Assembly (NCBI GenBank): GCA_964542585.1
Contig: CAZIUI010000010.1
Location: 23,910-87,909, forward strand
Length of the DNA stretch: 64,000 nt
From: CAYYUA01 sp964542585
GTDB lineage: Bacteria > Bacteroidota > Bacteroidia > CAILMK01 > CAYYUA01
Direction: 5' to 3'
Shown here piece after piece: positions 1 to 9,430 of the stretch. Under the pieces are notes generated by a model. It was given only the letters and a program-made list of their open reading frames with translations, searched no databases and was not told the DNA's origin. Numbering within the stretch: position 1 is the first letter of the stretch; each line of letters starts with the position of its first letter. The position numbers and the translations under genes are program-made.

Positions 1-72
1 AACATCATCATCAATCTCCTTATAGGGCTTTTTACCGATTATAAGGGGATCACGAATCGCTGACTCTTGCAT
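1..72 (-). CDS. actC: ActC, alternative complex III NrfD-like membrane subunit (partial, N-terminus only)
   Basis: Only the first 24 codons are inside the window; the gene continues past position 1. The ATG lies at 72-70, and a stop in the same frame at 90-88 excludes an earlier start. The visible residues begin MQESAIRDPLIIGKKPY and resemble the cytoplasmic N-terminus of ActC proteins, which are multi-pass quinol-binding subunits related to NrfD. It follows actB by 60 bases on the same strand, the standard actA-actB-actC order of Bacteroidota. Identification rests on this short stretch plus gene order. Confidence 0.75.
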   Translation of the reverse strand, partial: MQESAIRDPLIIGKKPYKEIDDDV

Positions 73-132
73 CGTCCGGTTTATTTTTCATGACTAAATA
101 AATACCCTTCTTAAAAACTGCTTTTGAAAAAG

Positions 133-3100
133 CTATGCATGTCCATCACTGTTATGGCCGCCGGCATCTTCCTGATAATGCCCTCGCCTGTTCCTTATTT
201 TGGTCATATAACTAACGCTAGGCTTGGTCCCTAGCTCCGTCAGGAGACCATAGGACCGGTGATTCTCATGCACGAGCTTGGCTACCTCACTTTCCGGATC
301 ATTTAAATCACCGAAAACAATAGCATTGGCCGGGCAAGCTGTCTGACAAGCTGTTTTGATTTCCCCATCCTCAAGGGCGCGGTTGTCAGTTTTTGCATCT
401 AACCTTGCTTTTTGGATCCGCTGAACGCAGAAACTGCATTTTTCCATGACCCCTCTACTGCGGACCGTTACATCGGGATTCAAGACCATTCGGCCAAGAT
501 CATGGTTCATATTGTAGTCGAAATTATCGTTCTCCCCGTATTTAAACCAGTTGAACCGGCGAACTTTATAAGGGCAGTTATTGGCACAGTACCGTGTGCC
601 AACACAACGGTTATAAACCTGCTGGTTAAGTCCACCATCGCTGTGACTAATAGCTGCTACCGGACAAACATTTTCGCAAGGGGCATTGTCACACTGCTGG
701 CACATTAACGGCTGGAAATACACCGAAGGATTTTCGGGATCGCCACTGTAATAACGGTCTATCCGTATCCAGTGCATTTCCCGTCTGCGCCGAACCTCTT
801 GCTTCCCTACAACGGGCACGTTGTTTTCAGCTTGGCAGCTAATAACACAGGCCCCACAGCCAGTGCAAGCATTCAGGTCAATGGCCATGGCCCAATGGTG
901 AAAACGGTTGTAGTTGTAATCCTTGTAAAGGGATATTACGTGGTGGGAATGGTGCTCGACAGACTTTGGATCATCCAGGTACTGACCCATTGGCGCCTCA
1001 TGAATTAGCTCCCGGCCCTCCATGTGATGGTGCGTTTGGGTTTTGGCCAGCGGATAAGTACGCCCTGTTTTGTCGAAAGACGCTTTAGTTACATGGTATT
1101 GTTGTTGTTTACCATTTTGCTGTACTAATGGATATGCATTTTCACCTACTTCATCTGCCACTTTTCCGTTTACCTGACCCCAAAAGTGCCCATAACCAAC
1201 AGCAATGGCAATAGTGCCATAGGGTTGCCCGGGTTGCTTAAAAGTAGGAAGCGCAATTTCCCGTCCGCCAGCCTTGATGTTGATGACATCTTCATCCGCT
1301 AGTCCTTGTTCTTCAGCAAGTTTTGGGGAAATAGCTGCGTAATTATCCCAACAGGTCCGCGTAACCGGATCTGGAAGTTCTTGCAGCCAGGGATTGTTTG
1401 CTTCAGCTCCATCCCTGATCCCTATTTTTTCGTAAAGCACTACTTCATAGCCCTTTTCTTCCTGATTGGCTTGTTGAATCAGCGCATTAGCGGTTTGTCT
1501 GAGGTCTTGGTTGTACTGGTTAAAATTACGGCCTTCTTCCTGGGCGCTAACCCTAACCTCGCTGGCAGCTACAGAGGGTTTAAACTTCCCGGTATCTGTA
1601 GTGCCAGTTGTGTCAGCTAAAGGAGCAGCTGATGGTTCAAAGCCTGGAACATCAGCAAAAAAGCCATCATGGACCGCATGATTCCAGAATTGGTTAAAGC
1701 TTAAAAACCGGTCTTGGTTTTTAAAGATGTTCTCGTTCCAGAAGCGCCTTATAAAATTATATTGGTTCTCATCACTGCCGGCCCAACGTAAAAGGCTTTC
1801 GGTTCCGCCCCTGGTGTTGAAAATTGGACTTATGGTTGGCTGACACAAGTAGTAATTACCCAATTTTGGCTGTGCATCATTCCAGGCCTCCAGGAAATGG
1901 TGGTCTGGCGTACGGAAATCGCATTTTTGGGTAGTTTCGTCATTACGGGAGTTTAATGAAACGGAAAGGTCCAGGTTTTTAAGACCTTCCTGGAATTCCG
2001 AGCCTCGGGGATGACTGTAAGCAGGATTGGGACCATACATAATGACAGCGCCGACCTTCCCGTTATTCATGTCGGTTATCAGCTCATCCATTGCCCTATC
2101 ATCTCCTTGTTTTTGGCGAGATGCATGTTTGAAGCTGATGGTGTTGCCGTAGTTATTTAAAAGGGCATTGATCCGGTTTGTTAAAAGTTGAATGTTCAGA
2201 TCGTTGGTGCCGGATAGGACAATCGCCTTACCCCTGTCTTTCCATAGCTCATCGGCTGTCATTTTCAGGGCATTGGCTGCTAGCTCCATGTTGGCATCGG
2301 GCAGTGTTTCAGCACCGGCTTTTTTAGCTAAGCGGTTGTATAAGGAAACCAGCGCAGCCCCTTCTTCAGAGGGTTTGATGGGCGCTCTTAAATCGGCATT
2401 TGAACCTGTTAAGGACAAATAAGACTCAAACTGAACATGGAACGACATGTCCTTAAACTGATCTACCTTCCGGCCCTGGGTATATTTATGGGTGAATTCA
2501 ACGGGTGCTACCCATGTTCCTAAGAAATCGGCATTAAATCCAACGATTGATTTGGCCTTATCGAATCTGAAATCTGGTATATAAGGTTTGTTAAAGCTTT
2601 GTTGATTGGCTTCAAGCATGGCCGCCATGGACATCGGATCATATGGTACATGCTTGGCATTGGTATATCGGCCGGTAAAGTTATTGATCCCACTTTTAAG
2701 AGAAGGGCTTAGCACGGAATCGGTTAAAATTACAATCTCTTTGCCCGATTCATCTATACTGATAAGCTTTTCGCGGATTTTTTTATCAATCTTACCCCAT
2801 GTGCTGCCACTATTTCCTTCAATCGGCCCCCGTAGCCTGGTGTGATCATACAGGCTGAGCACAGAGGCTTGATCTGTAGCGCTGGTGCCCCCACCCGTTA
2901 AGGGAGCTGCGTTATTGGGCTCCATTTTAATGGGCCTACCCTCTCTGGCCTTTACCAGGACATTTATGGCTTCATTCGTGGCAAATGAGGTGGTAGCATA
3001 ATAGTTAGCCTTACCCGGGTCTGTTTCAGGCGGTTTTTCTACATAAGGAACCGCTTTTTTTACCGGAGATTTGGTGCAAGCAGCTAAGGTCGCTGCTGAT

Positions 3101-3288
3101 ACCGTAAACCCCATGAACTTGAGAAAATCCCGGCGGTTAGCTTTCAGGTTCATGTCATTTTCAGAAAGCACATCATCAATGGGTAAGTGCTCCGCAAACT
3201 CATGATGCTTTTGATTCTCCCATTCTTCATCCTGATTATACTCTTCTATTCCTTTCCAATACTTAACGGTTTCATTATCGTCTGGCAT
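133..3288 (-). CDS. actB: ActB, alternative complex III molybdopterin-like/iron-sulfur subunit
   Basis: Large periplasm-facing subunit of alternative complex III, which oxidises menaquinol and passes electrons to cytochrome c or an oxidase. The 1051 residues show a 50-residue leader, a Tat-type RRDFLK motif at about 52-57 followed by a hydrophobic stretch and Cys71, a long molybdopterin oxidoreductase-like region without obvious cofactor ligands, and a C-terminal ferredoxin part from about residue 800. That part carries CTGCGAC, CQQCDNAPC, CVGTRYCANNC and CSFCVQRI clusters, as expected for one 3Fe-4S and three 4Fe-4S centres. It sits between actA (35 bases upstream) and actC, so it is surely co-transcribed. 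The fusion of the MopB-like and FeS halves is typical of ActB. Confidence 0.95.
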   Translation of the reverse strand: MPDDNETVKYWKGIEEYNQDEEWENQKHHEFAEHLPIDDVLSENDMNLKANRRDFLKFMGFTVSAATLAACTKSPVKKAVPYVEKPPETDPGKANYYATTSFATNEAINVLVKAREGRPIKMEPNNAAPLTGGGTSATDQASVLSLYDHTRLRGPIEGNSGSTWGKIDKKIREKLISIDESGKEIVILTDSVLSPSLKSGINNFTGRYTNAKHVPYDPMSMAAMLEANQQSFNKPYIPDFRFDKAKSIVGFNADFLGTWVAPVEFTHKYTQGRKVDQFKDMSFHVQFESYLSLTGSNADLRAPIKPSEEGAALVSLYNRLAKKAGAETLPDANMELAANALKMTADELWKDRGKAIVLSGTNDLNIQLLTNRINALLNNYGNTISFKHASRQKQGDDRAMDELITDMNNGKVGAVIMYGPNPAYSHPRGSEFQEGLKNLDLSVSLNSRNDETTQKCDFRTPDHHFLEAWNDAQPKLGNYYLCQPTISPIFNTRGGTESLLRWAGSDENQYNFIRRFWNENIFKNQDRFLSFNQFWNHAVHDGFFADVPGFEPSAAPLADTTGTTDTGKFKPSVAASEVRVSAQEEGRNFNQYNQDLRQTANALIQQANQEEKGYEVVLYEKIGIRDGAEANNPWLQELPDPVTRTCWDNYAAISPKLAEEQGLADEDVINIKAGGREIALPTFKQPGQPYGTIAIAVGYGHFWGQVNGKVADEVGENAYPLVQQNGKQQQYHVTKASFDKTGRTYPLAKTQTHHHMEGRELIHEAPMGQYLDDPKSVEHHSHHVISLYKDYNYNRFHHWAMAIDLNACTGCGACVISCQAENNVPVVGKQEVRRRREMHWIRIDRYYSGDPENPSVYFQPLMCQQCDNAPCENVCPVAAISHSDGGLNQQVYNRCVGTRYCANNCPYKVRRFNWFKYGENDNFDYNMNHDLGRMVLNPDVTVRSRGVMEKCSFCVQRIQKARLDAKTDNRALEDGEIKTACQTACPANAIVFGDLNDPESEVAKLVHENHRSYGLLTELGTKPSVSYMTKIRNRRGHYQEDAGGHNSDGHA

Positions 3289-3323
3289 AAGGCGCTAGGT
3301 TAGTTCTTGAAGCTTTTTAAGTT

Positions 3324-4397
3324 TTAATAATGGCACTTTTGGCAATTAGTACCACCCATCTCGGCTACTGTGAACTTATCATGAGCATCTACGAAATCAA
3401 AAGTCTTCTGGTAATAATTATTGGAGGCATCCACATTTTTATTACGGTGACAATTGATACACCACCCCATTTCTAGTTTTGAATGCTGATGCACGACTTC
3501 CATGTTTTCCACATTCCCGTGGCATTCCTCACACTCCACGTTTCCAGCCTTAACATGCTGAGCATGGTTGAAGTATACGTGATCCGGAAGATTATGAATG
3601 CGAACCCACTCGACAGGGTCTTTATTTTCCCATGACTGGGTAACCTTTTTAATCTCTTTACCACCGTATTTACCATTCTTTACAACATTATGACAATTCA
3701 TACATATACCGGTGGAAGGGATATTCGCACTCTTAGCTTTTCTTACCCCTGTGTGGCAGTATTGGCAGTCAATCTCAAGATTGCCGGCGTGTAGCTTGTG
3801 GGAGAAATTAATCGGTTGATCGGGCGCGTATCCAATTTGGGTTCCCAAGTCTTGAGCTTGATTATAAAATCCGAAGATCATAATGATTACTGCAACACCG
3901 ATAACGGTCAAAACCCCTAATACAGGGTTCAATCTTGCAAAAAAGCCCCAAAAAGGTTTGGTTGCTTGTACAAATTTTTGCCAGAAACTAGCCTTTTCGG
4001 GCTCACTTTCATCCCCAGTTTTTTGTTGCTCGAAGGTGTTAAGCTGTCGCTGTATCTGGTATAAAACAATGACAACTAAAACAAGAAGCCCAACCAGAAT
4101 TGCCAAAATGGTAATAGCTGTGCTGTAATCTAAACCCAGAACCGGAACCTCTGAGGTGACTCCGGGATCTTCAGAACCACTATTACCAGCCTGAGCTTGC
4201 AACTGAAAAGGCGATAGTCTGTCAATTGATGGTATGCTGTTAGTTACTTGTTGGAAATTTTCAATTACGGGGAATGCTTTCTCAACTTTTAAAATATTGC
4301 CATAAAGGGGATTTGAACCGTCTGCTACATTTTGAAATGTCATTAAAAGACCGAAGAGCGCCACAAGGCTAAATTGCTTCATCATGCTTTTTACCAT
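3324..4397 (-). CDS. actA: ActA, pentaheme cytochrome c subunit of alternative complex III
   Basis: First gene of the act operon. The 357-residue protein has an N-terminal signal-like segment, a membrane span at about 92-115, a second at about 157-180, and five CXXCH/CXXCHY heme c sites between residue 210 and the C-terminus (CQYCH, CMNCH, CEECH, CINCH, CQKCH). Five hemes and this layout match the electron-entry cytochrome of alternative complex III. The start used is ATG at 4397; a second ATG at 4385 would give a slightly shorter leader. Regulation is probably from the 385-base divergent region upstream, which has two TAnnTTTG-like -7 elements on this strand. Confidence 0.95.
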   Translation of the reverse strand: MVKSMMKQFSLVALFGLLMTFQNVADGSNPLYGNILKVEKAFPVIENFQQVTNSIPSIDRLSPFQLQAQAGNSGSEDPGVTSEVPVLGLDYSTAITILAILVGLLVLVVIVLYQIQRQLNTFEQQKTGDESEPEKASFWQKFVQATKPFWGFFARLNPVLGVLTVIGVAVIIMIFGFYNQAQDLGTQIGYAPDQPINFSHKLHAGNLEIDCQYCHTGVRKAKSANIPSTGICMNCHNVVKNGKYGGKEIKKVTQSWENKDPVEWVRIHNLPDHVYFNHAQHVKAGNVECEECHGNVENMEVVHQHSKLEMGWCINCHRNKNVDASNNYYQKTFDFVDAHDKFTVAEMGGTNCQKCHY

Positions 4398-4477
4398 TTG
4401 TCATCAATCTTTAATCCCAACCTTTTTTAAACCCTACCTCATTATTGTGCGTGGATAAATAAGCTTATTTGGTTTTG

Positions 4478-4558
4478 CAAATCTACCTCTTTTAAAAACC
4501 TTTTCATTGTTTCCATTAACATTTTTACCCAATTGCCCCGTTTTGCGGTGCAAAAGTA
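4478..4558 (-). promoter_or_regulatory. Candidate act operon promoter elements
   Basis: Read on the minus strand, TACTTTTG (4558-4551) and TAGATTTG (4485-4478) match the Bacteroidota -7 consensus TAnnTTTG. They lie 154 and 81 bases upstream of the actA start. No convincing -33 TTG was found at 19-21 bases from either, so which is used is undecided. Confidence 0.4.
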
Positions 4559-4585
4559 ATAAACGCCAATATCCCTTGTATACCC

Positions 4586-4599
4586 TAAACCATGGTTTA
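4586..4599. repeat. Perfect 14-base palindrome, possible operator
   Basis: TAAACCATGGTTTA is identical to its own reverse complement. It lies just upstream of both minus-strand -7 candidates and in the middle of a divergent promoter region, a common location for a dimeric regulator site. No regulator is encoded nearby, so function is inferred only from symmetry and location. Confidence 0.35.
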
Positions 4600-4782
4600 A
4601 GTTTTTAAGGGTGTCTTTGGTAACATCTTAATCACCCCGAAAGTTGATAGTCAGGACCCCATGCCTTTTATAAGCGGTATAAAATTTTAATTAAGAGCCT
4701 TCATCTCTATTGAATGCTTTAGTTTTGAAAAGGCTTTTTAGTAGCGATATGAAAGTATATACTTCCTAAGAAATGTTTACAT

Positions 4783-6297
4783 ATGTCGCATAAAATTAGG
4801 GACTTCGTTTGTTTGCTGATGCTGTTATTGACAACGTCCTGCTCATCTCCTAGTGGCGATGATCAAAAACTCAATGATGATGAAAATCCCTTAATATCTC
4901 CCCAGGTAAATTATGATTTAAAACAAATCCTTGAAAATGACACTTTGAACGCGATCACTGCTTATAGCTCAACCTCCTATTTCATTTATCGGGGTAAGCA
5001 GATGGGGTACGAGTATGAGCTTTTACAGCGTTTAGCAAAACACCTTGGAGTGGAGCTAAGCGTGAAATTATCCCGGAACCTGGATGAATTATTTAAAATG
5101 CTTAACCAAGGGGAAGGGGATGTCATTGCTTACAACCTTACGGTTACACCCAAACGTAAAAATCGTGTAAGTTTTACGACCCCACACAATTACGTAAAGC
5201 AAGTTCTAGTCCAGCGAAAACCCAAGGATTGGCGGTATATGCGTACTAGCCAGCTTAACCGGAATCTTTTAACCAATCCTGTAAACCTGGATGGCGACAC
5301 GGTTTGGGTACGTAAAAATTCTGCTTACTATGAGCGAATGAAAAACCTGGAGCAAGAGATCGGTGGTGATATTCATATCAAAAAAGCTGACGCAGATGTA
5401 GAGACTGAAGATCTCATTAAGCGAGTGGCTGAAGGTAAAATTGATTATACCGTTGCTGACGACAATATTGCCAGGATAAACCAAACCTATTATGATAACA
5501 TTCATGTTAGCACTGAGCTTAGTTTCCCCCAAAAAATTGCCTGGGCCGTTCGGAAGAATGCTCCGAATTTATTAGACACCCTTAATACTTGGATTAACTC
5601 AATAAGAGGGACCCGGAATTACAACGTTATCTATAATAAATACTACAATAACCGTAAAGCTTCTGGGCAGAGAAGACGCAGTGCCTTTTTCACTGCCACT
5701 AGCAATCAGCTCTCTCAATTTGATCCCCTCTTTAAGGAATATAGTAAAAAACTACCTTACAGTTGGTTACTATTGGCCTCGCTTAGTTATCAGGAGAGTC
5801 ATTTTGATCCGAACGTGACTTCATGGGCGGGTGCTAAGGGCCTCATGCAACTCATGCCTTCCACAGCCAAGCAATATAATATCACGAACCTTACCAATCC
5901 TGAGCAAAGTGTGAAAGCCGGGGTTAAATACCTTCAATGGCTAAACGAGGATGTATGGGCAGAAAGGATTTCAAATGTTGATGAACGTAAACATTTTGTC
6001 ATAGCCTCCTATAATGCGGGGCCAGGTCATGTTTTAGACGCCAGGCGACTCACAAAAAAGTATGACGGAAATCCTAATAAATGGGAGAACGTATCGGAGT
6101 ATTTACTGAAGAAATCTGATCCGGAGTATTACAATGATGAAGTGGTGAAATATGGTTACTGTCGGGGGAGCGAGCCTTACAAGTATGTAAGCGAGATTTT
6201 AACTCGTTACAAGCATTATAAACGGTTTTTAAACCGAACTGAAAAGGATACAACGGATCAAACTCCTCCTGATCAACAAGCTTATGCGGTACCATAA
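4783..6297 (+). CDS. MltF-like membrane-bound lytic murein transglycosylase (lipoprotein)
   Basis: Cleaves peptidoglycan glycan strands. The protein starts with a lipoprotein signal ending in TTSC, Cys20. Residues about 45-290 form a periplasmic substrate-binding (SBP_bac_3) domain, seen in YGYEYELLQRLAKHLGV and DVIAYNLTVTPKR. A C-terminal SLT domain follows from about 315, with the catalytic Glu338 in SYQESHFDP and the GLMQLMPSTA and ASYNAGPGH motifs. This domain order and the 504-residue length are those of MltF. It is transcribed alone, divergent from the act operon, with a TAGTTTTG element at 4720. The binding domain is thought to regulate the enzyme allosterically in Gram-negative relatives. 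Confidence 0.9.
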   Translation: MSHKIRDFVCLLMLLLTTSCSSPSGDDQKLNDDENPLISPQVNYDLKQILENDTLNAITAYSSTSYFIYRGKQMGYEYELLQRLAKHLGVELSVKLSRNLDELFKMLNQGEGDVIAYNLTVTPKRKNRVSFTTPHNYVKQVLVQRKPKDWRYMRTSQLNRNLLTNPVNLDGDTVWVRKNSAYYERMKNLEQEIGGDIHIKKADADVETEDLIKRVAEGKIDYTVADDNIARINQTYYDNIHVSTELSFPQKIAWAVRKNAPNLLDTLNTWINSIRGTRNYNVIYNKYYNNRKASGQRRRSAFFTATSNQLSQFDPLFKEYSKKLPYSWLLLASLSYQESHFDPNVTSWAGAKGLMQLMPSTAKQYNITNLTNPEQSVKAGVKYLQWLNEDVWAERISNVDERKHFVIASYNAGPGHVLDARRLTKKYDGNPNKWENVSEYLLKKSDPEYYNDEVVKYGYCRGSEPYKYVSEILTRYKHYKRFLNRTEKDTTDQTPPDQQAYAVP

Positions 6298-6434
6298 AAA
6301 GCTAGTGCTTTGTGAGCATGCTTGTACAAATCCTGTACGCTGGAAAATTACCTATTTTTAGGCATTTATTTCGAACATTCCCTTAATCGTACTTGTATTC
6401 AATTTTGACTTAACTTTAAAAACAAAAAAACGTG

Positions 6435-9338
6435 ATGACAAGGTATCAAGCGCTTAAGGAACATTTCAAGGATCGGCATATCGGACCAGATTCCTCTGAA
6501 ATCCAAGAAATGCTCAATACCATAGACGCTGAATCCATCGACAAGTTAATGGACGAGACAGTGCCACAAGGAATCCGGCTTAAGGATTCCATAAATTTAT
6601 CAGAGGGGGTAGGAGAGCCTGAGATGTTGGATCAAATCCGTGAAAAGGCTGAAAAGAATGAGGTTTACAAATCTTTTATTGGACAGGGTTACTACGATAC
6701 CCACACACCGGGTGTCATTAAAAGAAATGTTTTAGAGAATCCGGGTTGGTACACTGCTTACACGCCCTACCAACCTGAAATTGCGCAAGGGCGATTAACA
6801 GCTATTCTTAGTTTCCAGACCATGGTCTGTGATCTTACTGGAATGGAAATTTCCAATGCTTCCCTTTTAGACGAAGCAACCGCAGCTTCAGAAGCAATGT
6901 TGATGTTCCATTCCCAGAAAAAGCGGAATGAAGGCGAAAAGTTTTTTGTCTCTGATCGCATTTTCCCCCAAACGAAACAAGTTCTGGAAACCCGGGCTGA
7001 GCCGCTGGGAATTGAGATTGTGTATGGTGACCACCATCACACAACACTCGACCATACCTATTTTGGTGCTATAGTACAGTATCCGGATGCTAATGGTGCC
7101 GTAGAAGATTATCAATCTTTCGCAGAGCATGCCCACGATAACAATGTTTCGGTTTGCGTTGCCACTGACCTTTTAAGTCTTGTCCTATTAACGCCCCCGG
7201 GAGAATGGGGTGCAGATTGTGTAGTGGGTTCTTCTCAGCGGTTTGGCGTGCCGATGGGGTATGGTGGCCCGCATGCAGCATTTTTTGCTACGAAAGATAG
7301 TTTCAAAAGAAAAATACCTGGTCGCCTAATCGGTTTATCCGTGGATAAAGAGGGTAATAATGCTTGCCGGATGGCCCTTCAAACCCGGGAACAGCATATC
7401 CGTAGGGAGAAAGCTACAAGTAACATTTGTACAGCCCAGGTGCTACTGGCTAACATGTCAGCCTTTTACGCCATTTATCATGGTCCCCAGGGCTTAAAGC
7501 AAATAGCTCGAAGAGTACACGGCCTTGCAAAAGCACTCGATAAGGGATTAGAGGCCATTGGGTTAAACCAGGTAAACGATCACTATTTTGATACATTGAA
7601 GGTAGATCTTGGAGATGAAGCCCATCAAATGATGGCCAAAATCCGGGAAAAAGCCTTAGAACATGGACTTAACTTTCATTACTTTAATGGCGAAAATGCA
7701 ATTGGTATTTCGCTAGACGAGGTGAAGGATCTAGCCGATATTCAAGAGGTTCTAGGAGTTTTAGCCGGTGTGAAAGGCCTCACCCCCGGCGATGCCAATG
7801 CGTATTTTGAGGAAGTATCGTTAGAGCCTTCAAGTGAATTTGCCAGAACAAGTGAATTTCTCACCCACCCTGTATTTAATAGGTACCATTCTGAAACTAA
7901 AATGTTGCGCTACCTTAAATACCTGGAAAATCAAGATCTCTCCCTCGCCCATAGTATGATTCCGCTAGGTTCTTGTACCATGAAGCTTAACGCTACTACG
8001 GAGATGGAACCTATATCATGGCCTGAGTTTAGCAAAATTCATCCTTATACGCCACCGGAGCAGGTTCGCGGTTATGATGAAATTCTAGAGGAACTCACCG
8101 AACAATTAAAAGCTGTAACGGGCTTTCCAGCTATTTCAAATCAACCCAATGCAGGAGCTCAAGGTGAGTATACAGGTTTAATGACCATTCGCGCCTGGCA
8201 GCATGATAGAGGTGAAGGGCACCGAGATGTAGCGCTTATACCATCCTCTGCTCACGGCACAAATCCCGCTAGTGCTGTTATGGCTGGTATGAAAGTGCAA
8301 GTTATTGGCTGCGATGAAGAGGGGAATATTGATCTAGCAGAATTGAAGCAGAAAGCCGAAGAATACAGCGACCGGTTAGCCGCCTTGATGGTTACTTACC
8401 CTTCAACGCATGGAGTTTTTGAGGAGGATATCCAAGACATCTGTAAGATCATTCATGATAATGGTGGTCAGGTGTACATGGATGGTGCTAATCTGAATGC
8501 CCAACTTGGCGTCACAACGCCTGCAACAATCGGAGCTGACGTTTGCCATTTGAACCTGCATAAAACATTTACCATACCCCATGGTGGTGGAGGTCCTGGC
8601 ATGGGTCCAATTGGCGTAGCTAGCCATTTAGCCCCTTACCTGCCTAATCACATTTATGGCCAAGTGGGTGGCGAAAAAGGCCTGAGTGCTGTTGCTTCAG
8701 CACCACATGGCAGCTCCAATATCCTGATCATATCGTATATTTTCAACAAGCTAATGGGTGAAGAAGGGCTTACGGAATCCAGTAAAGTAGCTATCCTTAA
8801 CACCAACTACATTAAAAAACGATTAGAGAGACATTATAAAGTGCTATACACTGGTAAGAACGGTCGTGCGGCACATGAGATGATCATTGATCCACGCGAA
8901 TTCAAGGAAACCGGAATTGAAGCTGAGGACATTGCTAAGCGCTTAATGGATTATGGCTTCCATGCTCCTACCATGTCTTTCCCGGTTCCAGGCACGTTAA
9001 TGGTAGAGCCAACGGAAAGTGAGGCCAAGGATGAACTTGATCGTTTTTGTGAAGCTATGATTGCCATTAGGCAAGAGATAGAAGAAGTAGCCAACGGAGA
9101 GATGGCTGCAGAAAATAATCCGCTGATCAATGCACCGCATACCCAGCAAATGGTGATGGCCAATGATTGGTCTTATCCTTACACCCGGGAGCGGGCAGCC
9201 TATCCGCTAAGCTGGTTAAGAACAGCCAAATTCTGGCCAGTTGTAGCCAGGGTAGATGGGTCCTATGGCGACCGTAACCTGATGTGTGCCTGTCCGCCAA
9301 TGGAAGACTATCAAGAGGAAGCATCCTTGGAAAATTAA
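6435..9338 (+). CDS. gcvP: Glycine dehydrogenase (decarboxylating), P-protein of the glycine cleavage system
   Basis: Decarboxylates glycine with pyridoxal phosphate and passes the aminomethyl group to lipoylated GcvH. The 967-residue protein is a full-length fused P-protein (both the N- and C-terminal homologous halves in one chain), ending with the conserved WLRTAKFWPVVARVD-type motif. The PLP lysine is Lys710 in NLHKTFTIPHGGGG. I take ATG 6435 as the start; a GTG directly before it is in frame, but the sequence from the ATG fits the family. gcvT and gcvH are not in the window. A strong hairpin at 9363-9400 ends the transcript. Confidence 0.96.
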   Translation: MTRYQALKEHFKDRHIGPDSSEIQEMLNTIDAESIDKLMDETVPQGIRLKDSINLSEGVGEPEMLDQIREKAEKNEVYKSFIGQGYYDTHTPGVIKRNVLENPGWYTAYTPYQPEIAQGRLTAILSFQTMVCDLTGMEISNASLLDEATAASEAMLMFHSQKKRNEGEKFFVSDRIFPQTKQVLETRAEPLGIEIVYGDHHHTTLDHTYFGAIVQYPDANGAVEDYQSFAEHAHDNNVSVCVATDLLSLVLLTPPGEWGADCVVGSSQRFGVPMGYGGPHAAFFATKDSFKRKIPGRLIGLSVDKEGNNACRMALQTREQHIRREKATSNICTAQVLLANMSAFYAIYHGPQGLKQIARRVHGLAKALDKGLEAIGLNQVNDHYFDTLKVDLGDEAHQMMAKIREKALEHGLNFHYFNGENAIGISLDEVKDLADIQEVLGVLAGVKGLTPGDANAYFEEVSLEPSSEFARTSEFLTHPVFNRYHSETKMLRYLKYLENQDLSLAHSMIPLGSCTMKLNATTEMEPISWPEFSKIHPYTPPEQVRGYDEILEELTEQLKAVTGFPAISNQPNAGAQGEYTGLMTIRAWQHDRGEGHRDVALIPSSAHGTNPASAVMAGMKVQVIGCDEEGNIDLAELKQKAEEYSDRLAALMVTYPSTHGVFEEDIQDICKIIHDNGGQVYMDGANLNAQLGVTTPATIGADVCHLNLHKTFTIPHGGGGPGMGPIGVASHLAPYLPNHIYGQVGGEKGLSAVASAPHGSSNILIISYIFNKLMGEEGLTESSKVAILNTNYIKKRLERHYKVLYTGKNGRAAHEMIIDPREFKETGIEAEDIAKRLMDYGFHAPTMSFPVPGTLMVEPTESEAKDELDRFCEAMIAIRQEIEEVANGEMAAENNPLINAPHTQQMVMANDWSYPYTRERAAYPLSWLRTAKFWPVVARVDGSYGDRNLMCACPPMEDYQEEASLEN

Positions 9339-9362
9339 GTTTAAAACGTAGAAGCCTAAGTT

Positions 9363-9401
9363 AAAAAGCCATCCAGGTGCTATAAACTGGATGGCTTTTT
9401 T
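9363..9401 (+). terminator. Intrinsic terminator after gcvP
   Basis: A 14-base-pair perfect stem (9363-9376 with 9387-9400), loop of 10 bases, begins with an A run and ends in a T run. It can act in either direction but lies between two plus-strand genes, so it most likely ends gcvP. Confidence 0.9.
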
Positions 9402-9430
9402 ATTTTGCAGCGCACATTAAAATAAACGTT

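Larger units (their letters stand above)
4398..4782. other. Divergent intergenic region between actA and the lytic transglycosylase
   Basis: This 385-base gene-free stretch separates two divergent units. On the minus strand two -7 elements of the Bacteroidota type are visible, at 4551-4558 and 4478-4485, neither with a clear TTG at the right distance. On the plus strand a TAGTTTTG lies at 4720-4727. A perfect 14-base palindrome is centred at 4592/4593. No ORF or RNA gene is evident. Confidence 0.5.

Noticed and set aside
412..3200. Several plus-strand ORFs of 76-104 codons across actB.
   Set aside because: They are antisense shadows of a well-supported, conserved gene and show no domain.
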